NCBI GenBank assembly: GCA_041395105.1
Contig: JAWLBB010000003.1
Coordinates: 62,001 to 126,000, forward strand
Reading direction: 5' to 3'
DNA: 64,000 nt
Source: Opitutaceae bacterium
GTDB lineage: Bacteria; Verrucomicrobiota; Verrucomicrobiia; Opitutales; Opitutaceae
Shown here one piece after another: positions 36,748 through 45,215 of the stretch. The position numbers and the translations under genes are program-made. Under the pieces are notes generated by a model that was not told the DNA's origin, did no database searches, and was given only the letters and a program-made list of their open reading frames with translations. The first letter of the stretch is position 1. Every line of letters starts with the position of its first letter.

Positions 36748-37539
36748 TCAATTGCCTAGAGTTCGGACAAATGGTGTACCCACTATCCGCAGTCCGACGG
36801 ATTTCGAGGTGATCGCTTCGCAGAGGAAGGTTGCCGGTCCAGTGTCCAGATCGAACGTTCTGGTCTCCTCGCGTCGGATCCGGGTGCCGTTCACTGCAGC
36901 GACTTTCTCATCGTTGCTTTCGATGATACCTTGAAGAGCGAGTTGGGAAAAGACCAGCTCCGCTTCGATTGGATTATGACCTTTCAGGTCTCCGATCCTA
37001 AAGGTCCGCAAGATGGCCTCGGCTTCAGTGACTGAGGCGGACGAAATCTTGGGGACGATAATCTTCAAGCGTTCGCGGTAGATATTGGGGTTCCCGAGCG
37101 GAAAGGGGGGCTCGGATTTGACCGCCAGGGACATCCAGATGTAGGCATTGACTTCGTTTCTTGGAATTGTGGCCTCAGACAGGTAGGCGTTGGAAATGCG
37201 GGCCTGAGCCTTGGCGACTCCCTGCATGGCGGAACGGCTCCACCAGAGAATGGCGAGACGCCGGTTCTTGAGCCCTTGTTTCCCTGAACGGTACCTCAAG
37301 TGGTATTCCCCCAGTTCATATTGAGCGAGAGGGTGGCCCTGTTCGGCAGATTTTCGGATCCAGGCAATCTTCTCATCAGGCTTCGTCAGGTAAATGGAAG
37401 TGCCGTACAGGTACTGGGCATCGCGGTCACCGGCTTCCGCCGCCGCTTTGATTCGGGCAATGTCTGGAGCAGCACTCCATGCGTTCTGGGTCGCAAGCAG
37501 GAAGACAAGAATCAGGAAGTTCCTTAATGAGTGATTCAC
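36748..37539 (-). CDS. Exported Sel1-repeat protein
   Basis: A 263-residue protein starting at a GTG that overlaps the Mrr stop by four bases. The N-terminus is a clear signal peptide (SLRNFLILVFLLATQNAWSA). At least three Sel1/TPR-like helical repeats follow (ARIKAAAEAGDRDAQYLYG, IRKSAEQGHPLAQYELGEYH, WWSRSAMQGVAKAQARISNAY). Sel1 proteins serve as protein-protein scaffolds. The unusual point is its overlap with a membrane-anchored nuclease on one side and a PIN nuclease on the other. That suggests a shared pathway, with the scaffold outside the inner membrane. Confidence 0.75.
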   Translation of the reverse strand: MNHSLRNFLILVFLLATQNAWSAAPDIARIKAAAEAGDRDAQYLYGTSIYLTKPDEKIAWIRKSAEQGHPLAQYELGEYHLRYRSGKQGLKNRRLAILWWSRSAMQGVAKAQARISNAYLSEATIPRNEVNAYIWMSLAVKSEPPFPLGNPNIYRERLKIIVPKISSASVTEAEAILRTFRIGDLKGHNPIEAELVFSQLALQGIIESNDEKVAAVNGTRIRREETRTFDLDTGPATFLCEAITSKSVGLRIVGTPFVRTLGN

Positions 37540-38354
37540 GAGACGGTTTCCAGTTTGAGGACCTTCTCAGTATGTCGGCATTTCGGGAACGCGCTGCAGC
37601 CCAGAAACTTACTTCCCAGGTTTGGACCGCGACGGGCGGTCCGAGTCACCATTGGCGAGCCGCACTTAGGGCAAATAGGTTCGGCGACAGTTCCAAGTGA
37701 GGAAGGGGGATTTACGGGGGCCGTGGTTGTTGAATCGGCCCGTGTGGCCTGGATCAGCCTCACGAGGGAGGCACCATCAATCAGGTCGACAGGCTTTCCA
37801 ACTGCGAAGCGGGTGGCTTCTTGAGTGAAAGTGCCTGAAGTCACGATCGCCGCGCGGCTGGCTTTTCTGGCGGTCAGGAGTCCAAACATTTCCCGTATCA
37901 CCGAAACGCCGACGGATCGTGACTTCCAGTGCTTGCACTGGACCAGGATGGTTTCGCCTTCCTTTCGGACCACGAGATCGACCCCGCCATCTGGTCCGGT
38001 TCCGAGGGAGACATCGACCCGGTACCCGTGGCGCCGGTAAACCTCGCCGACCAGGAATTCAAATGACTTCCAGGACAAGTCTCGGAGGGAATCCAGTGAA
38101 ATGATTCCGCCAGCCAGCCGGCGGCACCGGAGCCTGAAGAGAAGCGAAAGAAGCGAGAGAACGAGAAAGGGTAGGGTGGCCAGGCAACCCAGGGTGTAAG
38201 CACCGGCCTGGATCGAATCAGCAATCAAGGTTCCAGACCCGAGAAGAGGCAAGCCGAAGGAAACGACGCCGTAGGTGCCTGCCCCCAGAAGGAGACTCAC
38301 CCAGAAGGGAGCACTGACCAGAATATCCCCCAACGATTCCCGTCTGTTAGCCAC
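37536..38354 (-). CDS. Membrane-anchored Mrr-type restriction endonuclease with zinc finger
   Basis: A 272-residue protein with a GTG start. Two hydrophobic segments (~14-38 and ~47-73) precede an Mrr_cat domain (~88-205): DLSWKSFEFLVGEVYRRHGY, then GPDGGVDLVV (Asp) and GETILVQCKHWK (Q-x-K), and RAAIVTSGTFT. The C-terminus holds a topoisomerase-type C4 zinc ribbon (ICPKCGSPM and FLGCSAFPKC). Such membrane-tethered Mrr proteins are known from bacterial genomes but their targets are not settled. It is the first gene of a tightly overlapping operon with the Sel1 and PIN genes. Confidence 0.82.
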   Translation of the reverse strand: MANRRESLGDILVSAPFWVSLLLGAGTYGVVSFGLPLLGSGTLIADSIQAGAYTLGCLATLPFLVLSLLSLLFRLRCRRLAGGIISLDSLRDLSWKSFEFLVGEVYRRHGYRVDVSLGTGPDGGVDLVVRKEGETILVQCKHWKSRSVGVSVIREMFGLLTARKASRAAIVTSGTFTQEATRFAVGKPVDLIDGASLVRLIQATRADSTTTAPVNPPSSLGTVAEPICPKCGSPMVTRTARRGPNLGSKFLGCSAFPKCRHTEKVLKLETVS

Positions 38355-38628
38355 TTATTTGCTATCGGATCAGTTGCCTCTACCTTCAACGCCGGTGGTG
38401 GGGGAGGCAACTCCCGGCGTCGCGATTTCATTCAACTTAGGTTCGGGATTCCGGGATTCGATGTCCGTCCAGCATGCATCTTTGGTTCCGACTACAAACG
38501 GCGAGGGCCTGTTGCCCGAATCGGAATGGCCTTTCGCGTCTCCTTTTTGCGGATGCCCGAAGTCGGACTCTCAACGAACCCCTCCGAACTCATCCGTTCA
38601 CCGAACTGATTTGAGCGACAGCCCCGAG

Positions 38629-38690
38629 AGGACTGACCCAATCGGCCCCTCCGGAAAACTCATGAATACTTGGACTGACCCCATCCGGCG
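38629..38690. repeat. Two CTGACCC motifs flanking the helicase fragment edge
   Basis: GAGGACTGACCCAATCGG and TTGGACTGACCCCATCCGG lie ~40 bp apart. The second adjoins the first recognisable codon of the truncated helicase, so the repeat may mark the deletion point. Confidence 0.45.
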
Positions 38691-39193
38691 TCCCAGGAGA
38701 TGCCGATGGAGGGATTCTATTCGTCCCGGTCCAGCACGACGGCAATTCCCAAGCTAGCCGGGAAGAGGTTGCGAAAGTCGTCGCACTGACCCAAGAGCTG
38801 TTGCTATCCCAACTGGCGGACGGTGAACGACTCAGACCCCTTCAGCTAGATGACATTCTGTTCGTGGCCCCCTACAACATGCAGGTAAAGTGGCTCCAGG
38901 AGGCACTCCCAGACGGCGCCAAGGTCGCCTCGGTTGACAAATTCCAAGGCCAAGAGGCTGCCGTAGTGGTTATCTCGCTCTGCACCAGTCCCGGTGAGTC
39001 AGGACCCCGTGGGATCGGATTCGTTCTGGACCTCAACCGAATTAACGTGGCAATCTCCCGCGCCCAGCGCCTAGCGATAGTGGTCGCCGATCCACGTTTA
39101 GCTACAACATCCTGCTCCACCATCGATCAGATGGAGCGCTTCAATCTCTTCAGCCGACTCAAAGAAAACACCCGCTCCGTTCCAGGATCGTAG
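38690..39193 (+). pseudogene. C-terminal fragment of a UPF1/DNA2-type helicase
   Basis: From ~38690 the plus strand reads GGILFVPVQHDGNSQASREE and continues through LDDILFVAPYNMQVKWL, VDKFQGQEAAVVVISL and LNRINVAISRAQRLAIVVADP. These are helicase motifs IV-VI of SF1B enzymes often fused to a RecB-like nuclease. Only ~165 C-terminal residues remain; Walker A, Walker B and the nuclease part are absent upstream. It is the only plus-strand piece in this part of the island apart from the small 40503 gene. Confidence 0.75.
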
Positions 39194-39228
39194 AGTTCGC
39201 TGACATCCGCCTGCTGCGAATCTGCACA

Positions 39229-39579
39229 TCAGTGCTGCCAGACACCATACCCCTTCTGTCGGAGCTTCTCCGCCAATTTGGGCTCCCGCTCAACCGCTTC
39301 CTCGTAAGTGAGCTTTCCGATCCCTCGCATCTTGCTCTTCGCGAGCCACTTCCCGTATTTCTTAGCCATCCTGGAAGATTTATACCCAGCGATGTGCTGT
39401 TTGAATCTCTCCCGAACGGGTTTCCCAGTCATACCCACGTAATAACATGGCTTTCCTTCACGGTAGCTTGGATTGACGTCGCGGAACTTCTTCAGTTCGA
39501 GAACGGAATCATCCAGGCGTATTACGTAAATCCGATAATGGGCCTTGGGTTCAACTTCGCTGGTCGCTTTGTCCTTCAT
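39229..39579 (-). CDS. GIY-YIG-like nuclease-domain protein
   Basis: A 116-residue protein from the ATG at 39579; a GTG at 39603 would overlap the exonuclease stop. YRIYVIRLDD and CYYVGMTGKPVRERFKQHI correspond to the GIY...YIG core, with Tyr and the downstream Arg (in KPVRERF) conserved. A helix with EAVEREPKLAEKL follows. Similar short proteins are annotated as GIY-YIG nucleases, but the catalytic Glu is hard to place. It follows the exonuclease gene by ~11 bp and is probably co-transcribed. Confidence 0.6.
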   Translation of the reverse strand: MKDKATSEVEPKAHYRIYVIRLDDSVLELKKFRDVNPSYREGKPCYYVGMTGKPVRERFKQHIAGYKSSRMAKKYGKWLAKSKMRGIGKLTYEEAVEREPKLAEKLRQKGYGVWQH

Positions 39580-39590
39580 TAAGCGAAAAT

Positions 39591-40223
39591 CTAGGGGTGA
39601 CACTGACGCCGGGCTAGGAACTGGTTGATGTTACCGATCTGCCGCAGAGGCACACCGTCACCGATTCTCCCTCTCTTCGATAATTCCTGGTAGCATTCTA
39701 TAGTCGCACAGACATCGATCAAAGCGTTGTGGGCGCCGGCCACATTTCGCCCGAAAAGGAATTGGTAAAGCTCTTCCAGTTTCGGCCATTTGTAACCTCC
39801 GCGGGATCCCGGTATTGCGCAGAGTTCAGTCGAATGCTTCATCGTGCAAAACTCAGATAATCCCTCAATTGGACACGCCCGGTTCATTCGTTTACACTCA
39901 TGGGAGATCACGTGCAGGTCGAAATTCAGATTGTGGGCGACCAGCTGGCTTGGACGATACCTGTTGAGAACCGCTTCGAGCTGATCCACGATTGAACGAA
40001 TCCCGATCCCGACCTCGAGCGCTTTCCGCTGACTGATTCCATGAACGGCTGTAGCTTCAGCCGAAATGGTAAAGCCGTCAGGCCTAATCACATGATACTG
40101 TAGGTCGACGATTCCGTTGTCTGTTCCAGCAATTCCCCAAGCAATTGAAACGGCCCTCGGAAAACCCTCGCCCTTTCTAGGGAGACCGGAAGTTTCAAAA
40201 TCCAAAAAAAGGATGGTATTCAT
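39591..40223 (-). CDS. DnaQ-like 3'-5' exonuclease (RNase T/DEDDh)
   Basis: A 210-residue protein. The DEDDh residues are all visible: DFETSG near the N-terminus (Asp, Glu), HNLNFD in the middle (Asp) and HNALIDV near the C-terminus (His, Asp). It trims 3' ends of DNA or RNA by family analogy. Stand-alone forms occur in repair and in defence islands. It is paired with the GIY-YIG-like gene and preceded by an AT-rich 280 bp gap. Confidence 0.82.
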   Translation of the reverse strand: MNTILFLDFETSGLPRKGEGFPRAVSIAWGIAGTDNGIVDLQYHVIRPDGFTISAEATAVHGISQRKALEVGIGIRSIVDQLEAVLNRYRPSQLVAHNLNFDLHVISHECKRMNRACPIEGLSEFCTMKHSTELCAIPGSRGGYKWPKLEELYQFLFGRNVAGAHNALIDVCATIECYQELSKRGRIGDGVPLRQIGNINQFLARRQCHP

Positions 40224-40502
40224 ATCACCAAAGCACAGATAAAACCAATATTAGAGGTCTAACCTTTCGGCATCCGCGACTTTGATCGGGCATATGCAAA
40301 CCATCTCCTACAAAAAAATAACTAACTTCTTAGGCCAAAAAAAACGACGATCAAGAAGCTTTAGGAATATGTTTACAAAGGAAAAAATGAACTACCCTTC
40401 CAGGAATAAACTCGCAAAAGGAGGTACATTCGAGTAAACACTCTGTCTACACTAGACGCATCCTCTAAACAAGAAGAATATGAAGTTACCAGTATAGAAG
40501 AC

Positions 40503-40781
40503 ATGGTGGAGGCACTTCAGCGATGGAGGTCTCCAGTCGTCTTTGACGACGGGGTCCTCTTTGACTTTGAAGGATTGCCCTTCCGTGTAGTATTTGACGA
40601 TGAAGATCCTCGATTTTTTTGTTTAGTGGTTACGGTCGTTTGGGTAATCGAGAGTGCCGAAGAAATGCTAAAGGTCCTAGAAGCAGCAAATTTCGCGAAC
40701 TCGAAGGTAAAGGTCGCAAAGGTTTACGCTGTCGAAGACGATGTTTTTGGTGCAATTGAAATGTTCTTGCAACAACATTGA
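40503..40781 (+). CDS. Small YbjN-like protein
   Basis: A 92-residue acidic protein. The segments RVVFDDEDPRFFCLVV and KVKVAKVYAVEDDVFGAIEMFL match the YbjN/T3SS-chaperone-like fold. In-frame codons without a stop extend upstream to ~40427, and AAAAGGAGG lies near 40415-40423. The true N-terminus may therefore be longer, with a non-standard start that I cannot fix. Isolated, on the strand opposite to the island. Role unknown. Confidence 0.6.
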   Translation: MVEALQRWRSPVVFDDGVLFDFEGLPFRVVFDDEDPRFFCLVVTVVWVIESAEEMLKVLEAANFANSKVKVAKVYAVEDDVFGAIEMFLQQH

Positions 40782-41255
40782 AGATGTTAAGCCAGTGTTC
40801 ATGCGATCGCTGGTTGCCTTGCAGGAGGCATTGAAATGCTTTATGGGAAAAATGGAGGCCCCTGATTGACTTTGTATTTGCCACAGATTCATCAGTCCAA
40901 CGGTCCATCAGAAAGGAATCTGGAGTATTTGCCTATGTAGCTCAACTAGGTTCTCGGGATTCGCAACCATAAGAAAGTTCGGTTAAGAGGATTGTAAACT
41001 AGACCTGACCGTTTCTCCAAGCCTTAAAAAGACCCTCTCAACTTGCTGATGATGTCTCTTCGGGACTTGTGACTAAGGCTTCGATCAGCAATCGAAGTTG
41101 TTTCTTCAGCCCTGCGTCTCTAAATATGTCCACCGCGGATCGATTTGGAGAGATTTCACCAACATCCAAATCTGGTCGGCCACGCAGCCGCCGCTGCTTG
41201 GAAGAATTCTAAAGAACAAATTCGCGTCTCTGGACGCACTCCATTAGCCCGCCTT
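40782..41255. other. AT-rich gap with no supported gene
   Basis: Base composition is visibly lower in GC than the left half of the window. No convincing frame, repeat or hairpin was seen. Confidence 0.4.
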
Positions 41256-41516
41256 TCATACACGATCGATCTCCTCGCCGTCGTAATTCTCAACTTCGGA
41301 AAATGGAACTGTTCCCTCTATTTCTCCATAGGCTTCGTTATAGGTCCAATCTCTGTCGTTTTCAGGGTTAACAGAGTCCGGTAGTTGGTGGATAGCTGCC
41401 TCAATCAGCTTCCAATCAATGTGTGGACAGTATCTATAACGATGAAGGTTTTTTGTTATCTCATGGCGAATTCGTTCCCTTATCAAAGTGCCAAATGTTT
41501 CGCCTTTTGCCAGCAT
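41256..41516 (-). CDS. Hypothetical small protein
   Basis: 86 residues from the ATG at 41516, which follows GGAAAGGGGGAAA, a good ribosome site. The composition is protein-like (IRERIRHEITKNLHRY, then a Pro/Asp/Glu-rich tail PENDRDWTYNEAYGE). I do not recognise a family. It lies ~190 bp downstream of the TerB-like gene on the same strand, and may belong to the tail of the BREX transcript or be independent. Confidence 0.45.
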   Translation of the reverse strand: MLAKGETFGTLIRERIRHEITKNLHRYRYCPHIDWKLIEAAIHQLPDSVNPENDRDWTYNEAYGEIEGTVPFSEVENYDGEEIDRV

Positions 41517-41703
41517 TTTCCCCCTTTCCAACTACCCATCTTTGAAAGGCTATATCGCCAGTGAACGCCTGCCCTCATGCATCCCCATAGATTATGGCCA
41601 TGTTCGACCCCAAAACAGAAATTATTCGGACGGAATGCATTTTGCCTATCCGATGCGCAATGCGAGAACCAGAACACGGTTTCCCATGCCTCTTCTACTT
41701 TAT

Positions 41704-42453
41704 CTAGAAAGACACGCTTACTGCGCATTTGTGCAAGTGAAAGGGACCAGTGGCAGGGCCGATAACAGAGGAATCCGAAGGAAAGACAACCCTGTGCCAC
41801 GACTTTGTCTTTAGCATATATGAGTTGTAACTCTCATTTGCTCTAGCTATATTTATTGCCTGTAGAAACGATCCTGATTGAGAGTCTGCAAACTCAATAA
41901 CAATTCCCTCTGGAATCTCTGGTGCAATATTTGTTTGGCGAATAAAGGTTTTGGATCCAGGCCGCCCCGGATTTCGGATAGGCTGATTGGTAGAGGTCCT
42001 AGTCGGAGATACGCTGTTTGGTCGATATTCGCAGTCGGCTTGTAGTTCTTGAATAAGGGCCGTTAACTGAATCTGTGTGAGCCCAATCAGTTCCGAGAAT
42101 TCCCGGATGGCGATTGTTTCCTCTTGGCTTGGGGATTCTGACCTGTTTGTATAGCGAATCATATATTCGAGATTTTTTACCCGGTCTCCAAGTGTCCCCG
42201 TTGGTGAAAATGTGTGCAGGCGCTTTTCTGTAATTTTGAATGCCTGGTTGAACGCTAGCTTGGGGAGTCCAGACTCCTTTTGGAATGCTTCTAGAATCTT
42301 AATTTCGTCCGCCAAGATTTTACCGTTGATCCTTGCAAAGCAAAATAGATTTGCAAAAAATATAACTGGATCTAGTACGTTCATATATTGTACGGTTTTG
42401 GGGACCTCACGCAATGGGTTAGGACCAACGATTGAGGGTTTTTGTAGGGACAC
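41704..42453 (-). CDS. TerB-like domain protein following the BREX operon
   Basis: 249 residues from a GTG at 42453, or 226 from the ATG at 42384. Residues ~25-75 (FFANLFCFARINGKILADEIKILEAF with SGLPKLAF) resemble the helical TerB-like domain, including an acidic DEI helix. The rest is basic and low in complexity around STNQPIRNPGRPGS, then a short beta-rich end. TerB-like domains occur in several phage-defence contexts. It starts only ~25 bp after the brxA stop, so it may be a BREX accessory. Confidence 0.5.
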   Translation of the reverse strand: MSLQKPSIVGPNPLREVPKTVQYMNVLDPVIFFANLFCFARINGKILADEIKILEAFQKESGLPKLAFNQAFKITEKRLHTFSPTGTLGDRVKNLEYMIRYTNRSESPSQEETIAIREFSELIGLTQIQLTALIQELQADCEYRPNSVSPTRTSTNQPIRNPGRPGSKTFIRQTNIAPEIPEGIVIEFADSQSGSFLQAINIARANESYNSYMLKTKSWHRVVFPSDSSVIGPATGPFHLHKCAVSVSF

Positions 42454-42477
42454 CCAGCGCGTAGGTGATTTGCATCT

Positions 42478-43227
42478 TTAGGAATTTGAAACTACATGAA
42501 TTAATTCCTCGTCGAGTCCTTGTGTGATTGACTCAAGGCGTGTTCTCCCTTGAAGGGCTTCGCGTGGGGAGCTGTTCAGCCTGAATGGGAAAAGGGAGGG
42601 ATGGCCGGGAAGTGAGTTCTTTGGAGTCCAGCCGCCACCGTTTGAACGGATAAGGCATTCATATAGCCATCCGGTCAGGTATGTAGTCGGAAGGCCGATT
42701 GACGTAGGCCTTTTGTAGACTCCCTTTCTGGTTGTCTCAATAAGAATTTTCCAGTCAATAAACATCCGGTAGATTCGCCGAGCAGCGCGAGCGACCGTTT
42801 CGCGCTCGCCGAGCTGCTCGCGGATACGTCGTTGTACCTGCGCCGTGGTTATCTGATCTTGTAGACGGAGGAGCTTCCCAACCACACCGGCCACGCTACC
42901 AAAGAAGGGATAGACGGCCATGGACATTCCCCAGTGGAGGGCGAAGTGCTGAGCCGATGGGAGCCGCTGGAGCATTTCCAGGCCATCGTCTCGAAGCGTG
43001 ATGAGGTCTGCTGGCGGTGTATGCCAGATCTTCAGCAGGATGGTGATCGCCTTTTCTCGGTTGCCCCGTTGCACCTGATGACCCACCGACAGCTTATCAC
43101 TGAGGTGTTCTTGCAGGGCTTTGTTGGCTTCTTTGTGGGTCTTGCCCGCCAGTGTTAATTGGGCCGTGAATTCGAGCCACGGGAGCTGTATTCGTTGACT
43201 GAATCCAACTGGTTGAGCTGCGGCCAT
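42478..43227 (-). CDS. brxA: BREX protein BrxA (DUF1819-like)
   Basis: A 249-residue, mostly helical protein. Its start touches the pglZ stop (one shared base), which is typical of the last gene of type 3 BREX. Segments such as EKAITILLKIW, FALHWGMSMAVYPFFGSVAGVVGKLL and a winged-helix-like stretch (TTAQVQRRIREQLGERETVARA, in two parts) fit the DNA-binding BrxA plan. Position plus general features support the call. The match to DUF1819 itself is from memory, and this is the least certain of the core BREX genes. Confidence 0.68.
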   Translation of the reverse strand: MAAAQPVGFSQRIQLPWLEFTAQLTLAGKTHKEANKALQEHLSDKLSVGHQVQRGNREKAITILLKIWHTPPADLITLRDDGLEMLQRLPSAQHFALHWGMSMAVYPFFGSVAGVVGKLLRLQDQITTAQVQRRIREQLGERETVARAARRIYRMFIDWKILIETTRKGVYKRPTSIGLPTTYLTGWLYECLIRSNGGGWTPKNSLPGHPSLFPFRLNSSPREALQGRTRLESITQGLDEELIHVVSNS

Positions 43228-45215
43228 TAGCGATCTCCTGAAATTGCTGCAAATGGGACAATGGCTTCTTCGATCGATGCGCCACCGTGCGAGACTGTGA
43301 CAACTCCCGATTTGATAAATGCAGAGCCGGTCGGGGCGAGAAGAGGCAAGACGTCAGGAGGGAGGCCGATCGGTGGCCAACAGGAGGCTTCAGGCATTTC
43401 CCGGGCTATCTTTGAACGCAGCTCAGGGCTGTTGTAGATACGAACTCGCTGGCCGCGCGTCTCAGCAGTGGATCCCTCCGATGGGTTCCCAATGCCCCGT
43501 GCTTCAATATTCCCGTGGTCGGAAGTGAGAAAGACCCTAAACCCGTGAGCCACAAGCTTCTTCAGCAGAGTCTGCAGATACCCCTGCCGGGCCCACTGCT
43601 CCACTTGGCTGTACATACCGGATGAGCCCAGCACCATGCCATGCATGATGTCGTCAACTGTATTCACGACAACTCCCAGCACTTTCAACCGGTCGTCCTC
43701 CATGTGGGTAAGGAGCTCCTGGTCTTTGGATGGGCCGAGTGCGGCGATATGCTGGACGGCGCCGGCGTCCAACCCTCTTTCCGCCCAGAACTGCTTCCAG
43801 AGGCTGCCTTCCTTTGATGTACCGTAGAAGCTTTCGGGGAAGAACTGGGGCAGCTTCCCCGAGAAGATCGCTTGGCGGGAAACGCTGGTAAGAGTGGGAA
43901 TCCAAGCGAAAACAGCCTGCTCCTCGAATCGGATACTTTTATCCTGATCACGCAAGACTTCGCGAATCACCGACCACTGGCCCATGGACATCCCGTCAAT
44001 GACCACCAAGGCAAGCCGTGCGCCGTGGTCATCGCTCATGAGTGCCGACATGGCTTTCGGTATATGGTGAACCATCACCGGGGGCGTTGAGGGTTGGTTG
44101 CACACGGCTCCCGTAATGGCTAAGCAGCCAGGATAGGAATAACTGGTCCATTGAACCATCACCTTCGGAAACCTCCCTGTTCGCACCGAAAGATGCATTA
44201 AGGCTCTCAAGTCACCCAGTGTGCGCGCATAGGTCATCCATTCCTGGTAGGACGCTCCCTCGTTGGGAATGCTTTCGGCCAGCCTGCTCTGAGCGTGATC
44301 CAGGCGCCGTTGTCGATCCTCTACGGCTCCCTTGGAAACGCCCACAAGCAGCCATGTGTCGGCTAGTGCAACCGGTGATGGCCACTCGACGGGATCTAGC
44401 AGGCCTTCGCTGAACAGGTTATCCAGGTAGACGCGAACATCGTCGTGCTCAAAGGGAAGAGACGTGGGGCCGGGGAATTTCAATCCGTAGCCTTCTTCTT
44501 TGGACTCCTTGACCTGCTGTCCCTTGGCGGCGGCTTCTGACTGAACTCTCAATACCCATCGCTCTTGGATGAAGGCGTAGAAATCGGCGCTGGTTGCCAC
44601 GATCTGCTCAAGTGGCCAATCATCAAAATGTCCGCCCTGCCTGAGCACCTCAACGAATCGGTCGACCATGCGAGAGGGTATGACCTTGTCGCGGTAGTGC
44701 TTCCGCATCAGAAAATGCAGGAGCTGCGCCGGCTTCTGAATGAGCTTTGGTTCCGTCTCGAAGACATGCAGCAGGATGAAGTCCGCGCTCTGGTTACTGC
44801 CCATTCGCGCCGGCTTGTACTGCTCCTGGGCCCGGAACAGGGAATCGAAGTGCTTTGCGCCCAGTGCTTCGACGACGGGGTAACTCAGATTCGGGAAGAT
44901 CGCTGGGATGCTGAACGATAGCTTGCGCCCCGCCGTGTAGAGATCATACGGCAGCTTGCGTAGATCCTGTTCCCGAGATCGTAGCACAACAACCAGGTCG
45001 GTATTCTCACCTCTGTCCCACCGTGCACGGTATTTCGATTCGTAAGCGTACCGGAAAGCAATGGGGTCTTCGAATTCGATGAGGTCAAATCCCCGCTCTC
45101 GTAGACCCTGCAGGACACCTTCTTCCGTCAGCAGTCCATCGGGGTCGGCCACCAGGGTCAGGCGAGCCACCTGACTGGGAAACTCCTTCAGGATCGTATC
45201 CCGCCAAGTGCTCAT
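43227..45215 (-). CDS. pglZ: BREX-3 alkaline-phosphatase-superfamily protein PglZ
   Basis: A 662-residue protein. The N-terminus (RLTLVADPDGLLTEEGVLQG) is typical of BREX-3 PglZ. The phosphatase-superfamily core lies at ~395-640: LALVVIDGMSMGQW (metal-binding Asp at the nucleophile region), TSVSRQAIFSGKLP, and FLTSDHGNIEARG (Asp/His pair), followed by VTVSHGGASIEEAIVPF with the last His. The reading frame is intact. It overlaps brxHII by 4 bp upstream and touches brxA downstream, indicating translational coupling. In BREX, PglZ is essential for phage defence and usually for methylation. Confidence 0.93.
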   Translation of the reverse strand: MSTWRDTILKEFPSQVARLTLVADPDGLLTEEGVLQGLRERGFDLIEFEDPIAFRYAYESKYRARWDRGENTDLVVVLRSREQDLRKLPYDLYTAGRKLSFSIPAIFPNLSYPVVEALGAKHFDSLFRAQEQYKPARMGSNQSADFILLHVFETEPKLIQKPAQLLHFLMRKHYRDKVIPSRMVDRFVEVLRQGGHFDDWPLEQIVATSADFYAFIQERWVLRVQSEAAAKGQQVKESKEEGYGLKFPGPTSLPFEHDDVRVYLDNLFSEGLLDPVEWPSPVALADTWLLVGVSKGAVEDRQRRLDHAQSRLAESIPNEGASYQEWMTYARTLGDLRALMHLSVRTGRFPKVMVQWTSYSYPGCLAITGAVCNQPSTPPVMVHHIPKAMSALMSDDHGARLALVVIDGMSMGQWSVIREVLRDQDKSIRFEEQAVFAWIPTLTSVSRQAIFSGKLPQFFPESFYGTSKEGSLWKQFWAERGLDAGAVQHIAALGPSKDQELLTHMEDDRLKVLGVVVNTVDDIMHGMVLGSSGMYSQVEQWARQGYLQTLLKKLVAHGFRVFLTSDHGNIEARGIGNPSEGSTAETRGQRVRIYNSPELRSKIAREMPEASCWPPIGLPPDVLPLLAPTGSAFIKSGVVTVSHGGASIEEAIVPFAAISGDR

